Source: Candidatus Moraniibacteriota bacterium
GTDB lineage: Bacteria; Patescibacteriota; Minisyncoccia; Moranbacterales; UBA11712
DNA length: 43,703 nucleotides
Direction: 5' to 3'
Assembly (NCBI GenBank): GCA_026396255.1
Contig: JAPLXD010000013.1
Span: 1 to 43,703, forward strand
Shown: positions 39,791-43,703 of the stretch, one piece after another
Numbering within the stretch: the first letter of the stretch is position 1
Layout: every line of letters begins with the position of its first letter
Translations under genes and position numbers: made by a program
Notes under the pieces: generated by a model
Seen by the model: only the letters and a program-made list of their open reading frames with translations
What the model was told of the DNA's origin: nothing
Databases searched by the model: none

Positions 39791-39818
39791 AAAATTTTAG
39801 GTTTTGAGTCCGCGGTTT

Positions 39819-39869
39819 TTACCCGCCCGAAGCGTAAGCGGAGGAGGGCGATCCCGCGCATCGGCTCCA
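39819..39869. repeat. REP-like element ending in a tRNA 3'-end remnant
   Basis: CCCGCCCGAAGCGTAAGCGG-AGGAGGGCG with an AGCGTAAGC core, then CATCGGC-T-CCA at 39859-39869. CATCGGC is the exact complement of GCCGATG at 39659-39665, and TCCA fits a discriminator plus CCA end. GGCTCCAAAA also duplicates the tRNA-Thr 3' end. Confidence 0.55.
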
Positions 39870-39873
39870 AAAT

Positions 39874-39897
39874 AAAAACCCCAATTGCGGGGTTTTT
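39874..39897. terminator. Bidirectional terminator between tRNA-Thr and the foldase gene
   Basis: AAAAACCCC (39874-39882) and GGGGTTTTT (39889-39897) around AATTGC. It serves the plus tRNAs and, 23 nt past its stop, the minus foldase gene. Confidence 0.85.
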
Positions 39898-39919
39898 ATG
39901 ATATTTAAAATAAAGTTTT

Positions 39920-40966
39920 TTAGAAAACTGACGGGTCCCCTTCCGAATTGGCGGGAAGGCTTTGCTCGAAAGTTTTCATGGCGGAATCGCGGAATTCCAC
40001 TTGGCCGGTGCTTGGATTCCATTGATAGTCCTTGAGAAAAACCGTCACAGAATAATTTTTCATTTGGCTGGAGAGCCAGTCGGAATAGGTCGGAATTTTG
40101 ACAAAAATCTGAGCCAGATGCACCATATCCTCACTGTTTTCGGTTTTTTTCTCGAGAAGCTTCAAAACATGAAAACCAAGCGGACTTTGGACGGGTTCGC
40201 TGATATCCCCAACTTTCATTGAAAAGGCCTTGTCCGCCACTTGTTGGATCAACTGGTCTTTTGTCGACCAACCGAGGTCTCCGCCGTTTGCGGCGCTTTG
40301 TCCATCCGAATTTTCTTTTGCAACTTTCGCAAAATCCTCTTTTTTGCTTGTCACGCGGTCGTATAATGATTTGATTTTTGTTTGCTCGGTGCTTGTGTCC
40401 AAGCTGCTTGTGTATATTTCAGCCAGCTTTGTGGAATATATTTCCGGCTTCACCACTTTTTGCTCAAAATCATTAAGCGTCCAGCCATAGAGGCGCGCCA
40501 AATCACTCATCAAATTGTCTTTGTTTCCAAATTGCTGGATATTGCTTTCCAGTTCCGAGGCAACGGCACTGTCTGCCAAATTGATTCCCCGCGCCTTAGC
40601 CAGACTTTCGATCACTTTGTTTTCGATCAGCTTGTTGATGATTCCTTTTTCTTTCACTTGCAGTCTCTTTTTGCCCTGGTCGGTGGAAAAATCAACCCGC
40701 ATGCCGATTTTTTCAAAATCCTGCGATTCATAGAATTTTCGGATAGCGGCGTCATCGGCCTTTATCTCGTTCACGGGAATGGTCCCGGCTCCGCGGACAT
40801 AGACGGCCGGAAAGGGAATGGCTTTCGTTGCGGCAACAAAAAATCGGTTGCTCCAATTGAATTTGTATATTCCGAGAACCAAAACCAGTAAAAAGAGAAA
40901 GATCACCGCGGTGCAGGCTCCAACAATCAACCAAATTTTGTGTTTTTTCAATTTTTCTTTTGACAT
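39920..40966 (-). CDS. PrsA/SurA-like parvulin-type foldase
   Basis: 348 residues, membrane anchored by one N-terminal segment (WLIVGACTAVIFLFLLVLVL) and exported. A SurA-N-like helical region (INKLIENKVIESLAKARGIN, LARLYGWTLNDFEQKVVKPE) is followed by a parvulin domain with FAKVAKENSDGQSAANGGDL-GW, KAFSMKVGDISEPVQSPLGF and HVLKLLEK. It assists folding of exported proteins. It has its own terminator; a palindrome pair fills the gap to the ftsB-like gene. Confidence 0.9.
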   Translation of the reverse strand: MSKEKLKKHKIWLIVGACTAVIFLFLLVLVLGIYKFNWSNRFFVAATKAIPFPAVYVRGAGTIPVNEIKADDAAIRKFYESQDFEKIGMRVDFSTDQGKKRLQVKEKGIINKLIENKVIESLAKARGINLADSAVASELESNIQQFGNKDNLMSDLARLYGWTLNDFEQKVVKPEIYSTKLAEIYTSSLDTSTEQTKIKSLYDRVTSKKEDFAKVAKENSDGQSAANGGDLGWSTKDQLIQQVADKAFSMKVGDISEPVQSPLGFHVLKLLEKKTENSEDMVHLAQIFVKIPTYSDWLSSQMKNYSVTVFLKDYQWNPSTGQVEFRDSAMKTFEQSLPANSEGDPSVF

Positions 40967-40972
40967 GATATT

Positions 40973-41079
40973 TTGGACATCCGATGTCCAAGCATTTAGG
41001 ACTTTGTGGACAGTCGGTTATTTATTGATAAATTATCTTCGAGAAAAAATTTTATAAATCAAGGACATCGGATGTCCTT
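40973..41079. repeat. Pair of GGACATC-N-GATGTCC palindromes
   Basis: TTGGACATC-C-GATGTCCAA (40973-40991) and AAGGACATC-G-GATGTCCTT (41061-41079), 19 nt each, with C and G centres. This mirrors the G/C-centred pair of GGAGATC-N-GATCTCC 15-mers inside priA. It fills the gap between the foldase and ftsB-like genes and touches the latter's stop codon. Confidence 0.85.
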
Positions 41080-41494
41080 ATGTTGCGAAAAAATATTTCC
41101 ACCATTTTTGCCAGTTCGGAGAGTTGTCTTCGGGCGGAGCTTGAGGATTGGCAGCGACATTTTGCGGTTGACTGCTCGGCTCGACAACGTCTTTTCGCAG
41201 AACAATCATTTTTTCATCGCTTTTTTGGAGATTGAGTTTTTCGCGGGCTTGCTTTTCCTGAAAATCAGTTGAGGCAAGATAGCTGATCAAATTTTGCATA
41301 TCCCCATTTTGCTGCCCCATCTGACTGATCTGCGATTGAAGCCCTTCGATTTCTTTTTGGATTTGCCGCTTGCGATAGACTTCTTTTCCGAGGGATATTC
41401 CAATCAGAACCAAGACGGCCAAACCGGCGAGAAAAAACATTCCCGAAAAAATCTTGGCAGAGGTGTTTGTTTTTTCGCGATTTTTTCTTTTCAT
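41078..41494 (-). CDS. FtsB/DivIC-type septum formation protein
   Basis: 138 residues: a basic N-terminus, one membrane segment (IFSGMFFLAGLAVLVLIGIS), a coiled coil (VYRKRQIQKEIEGLQSQISQ) and the conserved YLASTDFQEKQAREKLNLQK-SDEKMIVL block of the DivIC/FtsB family, then a Pro/Gln-rich tail. It would join the divisome with FtsL- and FtsQ-like partners. Its ATG and a possible GAGG site lie inside one arm of a perfect 17-bp inverted repeat. Confidence 0.88.
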   Translation of the reverse strand: MKRKNREKTNTSAKIFSGMFFLAGLAVLVLIGISLGKEVYRKRQIQKEIEGLQSQISQMGQQNGDMQNLISYLASTDFQEKQAREKLNLQKSDEKMIVLRKDVVEPSSQPQNVAANPQAPPEDNSPNWQKWWKYFFAT

Positions 41495-41576
41495 CCCTCA
41501 CCAATTCTACGACGCATTATTTAATAAGTTATATTTAATTTTGATATTGTTTAATCTGGGAATTGGTGAGGGATGA
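41491..41576. promoter_or_regulatory. 17-bp perfect inverted repeat over the ftsB-like start codon
   Basis: TCATCCCTCACCAATTC (41491-41507) and GAATTGGTGAGGGATGA (41560-41576) are exact inverses, 52 nt apart. In the minus-strand mRNA the second arm includes GGTGAGGG and the ATG, so pairing would hide the start. An inverted duplication without function is the alternative. Confidence 0.6.
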
Positions 41577-41579
41577 ACT

Positions 41580-41687
41580 CTAGAATCTCATTAGCGGAGC
41601 AATTGTAAAGGCCACCATCGAAAGAACAGCCAGAATGGTGATGATAAGCCAAACTATTCTGATTTTTTTCTTGTGTCGGGATTTCAT
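41580..41687 (-). CDS. 35-residue single-pass membrane peptide
   Basis: ATG 41687 to TAG 41580-41582: a basic start MKSRHKKKIRIVW, one membrane segment LIITILAVLSMVAFTIAPLM and RF at the end. I have a general memory of similar peptides with a basic head and an ILAVLSM-type helix in CPR genomes, but know of no function. A TATAAT box (41702-41697, with TGG before it) ends 9 nt before the ATG. It lies between lepA and the ftsB-like gene on the same strand. Confidence 0.65.
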   Translation of the reverse strand: MKSRHKKKIRIVWLIITILAVLSMVAFTIAPLMRF

Positions 41688-41705
41688 AGTGTCTATATTA
41701 TACCA

Positions 41706-43559
41706 CTATTTCCGCAAAACCGCCAAAAAAGCCGAACTGGGGATTTCGACCCGCCCGATATTGGTCATTTTTTTCTTTCCTTTTTTCTGTTTTTCAAGCA
41801 GTTTTCGCTTGCGGGTGATATCTCCGCCATAGAGTTTCGCCGTCACATCTTTTCGGAAGGCTTTGACACTTTCGCGGGCCAGAATCTTCGCTCCGACGGC
41901 CGCTTGCAGAGCAATCACAAAGTTTTGCCGAGGGATGACGTCCTTCAATTTTTCAACCGTCGCTTTGCCCTCGGAAAAGGCTTTTTCTTCGGGGACTATT
42001 CTCGAAAAGGCGTCGATCTTGTCTCCGGCGACCAAAATATCCAGCTTCACGAGCTTGTTCGGCCGGTTGCCGATGATTTCGTAGTTCATCGAGGCGTAGC
42101 CGCTCGAAGCGCTTTTCAATTTGTCATGGAGATCGATGATGACATCCGTGAGGGGCGCTTCAAAGGTCAGGATCAGTCTTTCGGCGTCGATATATTCGGT
42201 ATTCTTGTATTCTGCGCGGGTGCTCCGCATGAGATCCATGATTGAGCCGAGATATTTCGAGGGGGAAATCAAATCCAGCTTCACATAGGGCTCCTCAATT
42301 GATTCAATGACAGACAGATCAGGCATTTCGAGAGGTGAATATATTTTGGTTTTTTCTTTTTTGCCTTTCGTACTCACTTGGTAGACGACACTTGGAGTTG
42401 TGATCACGGGATCAATTTCAAATTCCCGCTTGAGTCTTTCCTGGATGATTTCCATATGCAAAAGCCCCAAGAAGCCGCAGCGGAATCCCCGTCCCAACGC
42501 CAGATTGGCTTCCGGCTCAAAAGAGAAAGCGGCATCATTGAGTTTTAATTTCCCCAACGCGTCGCGCATGAAGTTGTAATCATCCCCTTCTTTCGGATAG
42601 AGACTAGCATAGACAACCGGCATAATTTCTTTGTATCCGGGGAGCGCTTGAATTTTTTCCTTGTTTTTTTCCAAGACGATTGTATCGCCGACGCGACAGT
42701 CTTCGACGGTTTTGAATCCGGTCGCGATATATCCGATATCTCCTGCGGACAATCCCGGCGTTTTTTCCAAGTTTGGCTTTAAATGACCAACTTCTATGAC
42801 AATACTTCCTTGCTTGGTGGCCATGGTCAATATTTTTTCTTCCGCTTTCACTGCCCCATCGACGATTCTGACATAGGCCAAAACGCCTTTATATGTATCG
42901 TATTTTGAATCAAAAATAAGCGCGCGCAGCGATTTTTCTTGTTCGCCTCTTGGGTGCGGAATTTTTTCAACGATCTTTTGAAGAATATTTTCAACTCCCT
43001 CACCCGTTTTTCCACTGGCTTCCAAAATATCCTCTTCATGACAGCCAAGGAGATGGACGATTTCTTTTTTTGATTTTTCCACTTCGGCGTTCGGCAAATC
43101 AATCTTATTCACCACGGGAATGATTTCCAGTCCTTGTTCAACGGCATGATAGAGATTGGCAACGGTCTGTGCTTGCACACCCTTTGATGCGTCCACGAGC
43201 AAAACCGCCCCTTCCACTGCGGCGAGAGACCGCGAAACTTCATACTGAAAGTCAACGTGACCGGGCGTGTCGATCAGATTCAGTATAAAAGCTTGGCTTT
43301 GAGGAATTCCGAGAGCTCTGCTCGAGGAAGGGAAAAGCCGAGCTTTGGCGATGTCAGGAAGCTTATACAACATCCTGACAGGTTGTAATTTTATGGTAAT
43401 GCCCCTTTCTCGTTCGAGGTCCATCGTGTCCAGCAGCTGTTCTTTCATTTTTCTGTCCTCGACCGTATGCGTGATTTCAAGCATCCGATCGGCTAAGGTC
43501 GATTTTCCATGATCTATATGGGCTATAATTACAAAATTTCTAACGTTTTCTTTATTCAT
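41706..43559 (-). CDS. lepA: Elongation factor 4 (LepA)
   Basis: Ribosome-bound GTPase that back-translocates or remodels stalled ribosomes. 617 residues: G1 IIAHIDHGKSTLADRMLE, G2 RERGITIKLQPVRMLYK, G3 NLIDTPGHVDF, G4 VVNKIDLPNA, then ALGRGFRCGFLGLLHMEIIQ-ERL and the LepA-specific C-terminal LYGGDITRKRKLLEKQKKGK. The ATG at 43559 (MNKENVRNFV) was chosen; the longer frame to 43619 translates a REP-like hairpin. About 21 residues (DIAKARLFPSSSRALGIPQS) between MLYK and FILNLIDTPGH are longer than the usual short loop here and come from palindrome-rich DNA. Confidence 0.96.
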   Translation of the reverse strand: MNKENVRNFVIIAHIDHGKSTLADRMLEITHTVEDRKMKEQLLDTMDLERERGITIKLQPVRMLYKLPDIAKARLFPSSSRALGIPQSQAFILNLIDTPGHVDFQYEVSRSLAAVEGAVLLVDASKGVQAQTVANLYHAVEQGLEIIPVVNKIDLPNAEVEKSKKEIVHLLGCHEEDILEASGKTGEGVENILQKIVEKIPHPRGEQEKSLRALIFDSKYDTYKGVLAYVRIVDGAVKAEEKILTMATKQGSIVIEVGHLKPNLEKTPGLSAGDIGYIATGFKTVEDCRVGDTIVLEKNKEKIQALPGYKEIMPVVYASLYPKEGDDYNFMRDALGKLKLNDAAFSFEPEANLALGRGFRCGFLGLLHMEIIQERLKREFEIDPVITTPSVVYQVSTKGKKEKTKIYSPLEMPDLSVIESIEEPYVKLDLISPSKYLGSIMDLMRSTRAEYKNTEYIDAERLILTFEAPLTDVIIDLHDKLKSASSGYASMNYEIIGNRPNKLVKLDILVAGDKIDAFSRIVPEEKAFSEGKATVEKLKDVIPRQNFVIALQAAVGAKILARESVKAFRKDVTAKLYGGDITRKRKLLEKQKKGKKKMTNIGRVEIPSSAFLAVLRK

Positions 43560-43581
43560 ACTCTTTAACCGCGCTCTAAAT

Positions 43582-43602
43582 CCCCGAGCGTAAGCTCGTG
43601 GG
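43582..43602. repeat. REP-like hairpin with bulge, possible IS left-end hairpin
   Basis: CCC-CGAGC-GTAA-GCTCG-T-GGG: a stem with one bulged T, containing the AGCGTAAGC core also seen at 39833. It lies 46 nt before a transposase-like start, where IS200/IS605 elements carry a subterminal hairpin. Confidence 0.6.
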
Positions 43603-43647
43603 ATGGATGCGCTCCCCAAATCCTTTTCGTCGTGCTAACCTTGGGGT

Positions 43648-43703
43648 ATGAATAAATATTTGCACGATTCCCATTGCGTATACTGTTGCGATTATCATAT
43701 AGT
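43648..43703 (+). CDS. IS200/IS605-like (Y1, RAYT-type) transposase, N-terminal fragment
   Basis: The frame from ATG 43648 runs off the window after 18 residues, MNKYLHDSHCVYCCDYHI. The K-Y-x(4)-H-x-V-Y-x(3)-Y-H-hydrophobic pattern is the usual start of single-stranded Y1 transposases (IS200 TnpA and REP-associated RAYT). A GGGG lies just before the ATG. The catalytic HUH and Tyr motifs are out of view, so this is a short-motif call. Confidence 0.5.
   Translation, partial: MNKYLHDSHCVYCCDYHI

Noticed and set aside
1-43703. Recoding of UGA as glycine, as in some CPR groups
   Set aside because: Many conserved genes end in TGA at the expected length, and prfB keeps its UGA shift site and the SPF tripeptide.
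1-43703. CRISPR array
   Set aside because: All repeats found are palindromic, dispersed and lack regular spacers; the Cas4-like nuclease has no cas neighbours.

Overview
The window reads as a chromosomal segment of a small-genome Candidate Phyla Radiation (Patescibacteria) bacterium, most like the Parcubacteria/Moranbacteria side. This is inferred from gene content and style, not from a database search: minimal IscS/IscU, a DUF5652 membrane protein, a helicase-dead PriA, a LigB/MEMO-like protein, tRNAs of which only one encodes CCA, weak or absent Shine-Dalgarno sites, and many short palindromic repeats. UGA is an ordinary stop codon here: many genes end in TGA, and prfB carries the classic UGA +1 frameshift site.

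Layout. 0-5.2 kb, mostly minus strand: the tail of a NUDIX-like gene, iscU and iscS, then proteins of unknown function (Cys/Asp-tailed protein, DUF3024, a large HEEQH zincin-like protein) and a NYN-domain nuclease. 5.3-8.1 kb, mostly plus: a Cas4/AddB-like Fe-S nuclease coupled to a DUF2062 membrane protein, a membrane-anchored Ada-type zinc-binding protein (minus), rpmA, and a small orphan gene with a strong ribosome binding site. 8.2-11.7 kb, minus: pyrG, rplI, ctpA. 11.7-27.4 kb is a surface-glycan locus in two divergent halves around an intergenic region at 18.13-18.22 kb. The minus half holds two GT4 glycosyltransferases, a NUDIX hydrolase, an O-antigen ligase/polymerase-like protein, an LCP ligase and a GT2. 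The plus half holds a DPM1-like GT2, two GT4, a large polytopic GT-C-like protein, rtcB, a dTMP-kinase-like protein and a flippase. 27.5-30.2 kb, minus: a small membrane protein, folD, glyA. 30.3-35.5 kb, plus: LigB-like protein, priA, def, fmt, and a membrane-anchored tandem rhodanese. 35.5-43.6 kb, mostly minus: groES, DUF5652, tRNA-Gln, a broken GIY-YIG gene, ftsX, ftsE, prfB, (tRNA-Gly and tRNA-Thr on plus), a PrsA-like foldase, an FtsB/DivIC-like protein, a 35-residue membrane peptide, and lepA. The window ends inside what looks like an IS200/IS605-type transposase.

How the genes work together. The glycan locus looks like a complete route: sugar transfer to a lipid carrier, flipping, polymerisation or ligation, and LCP-type attachment to the envelope. 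def and fmt form the formyl-methionine cycle. glyA and folD form a one-carbon unit that supplies formyl donors. prfB-ftsE-ftsX is a conserved translation/division neighbourhood.

What stands out is repeat biology. At least seven palindromic repeat families occur. Several lie in frame inside conserved genes (two sites in one GT4, one in another GT4, one in the kinase, one in priA, possibly one in lepA). Others occur as pairs at gene ends, and two are tied to broken tRNA copies. The most striking locus is tRNA-Gln: a frameshifted GIY-YIG gene lies between two 24-nt direct copies of the tRNA 5' end. Also notable are a 16-bp tandem duplication that breaks the natural start of def, a PriA lacking Walker A, DEEH and the motif VI arginines, and several promoters whose -10 box sits only 5-9 nt from the start codon, which suggests leaderless mRNAs.
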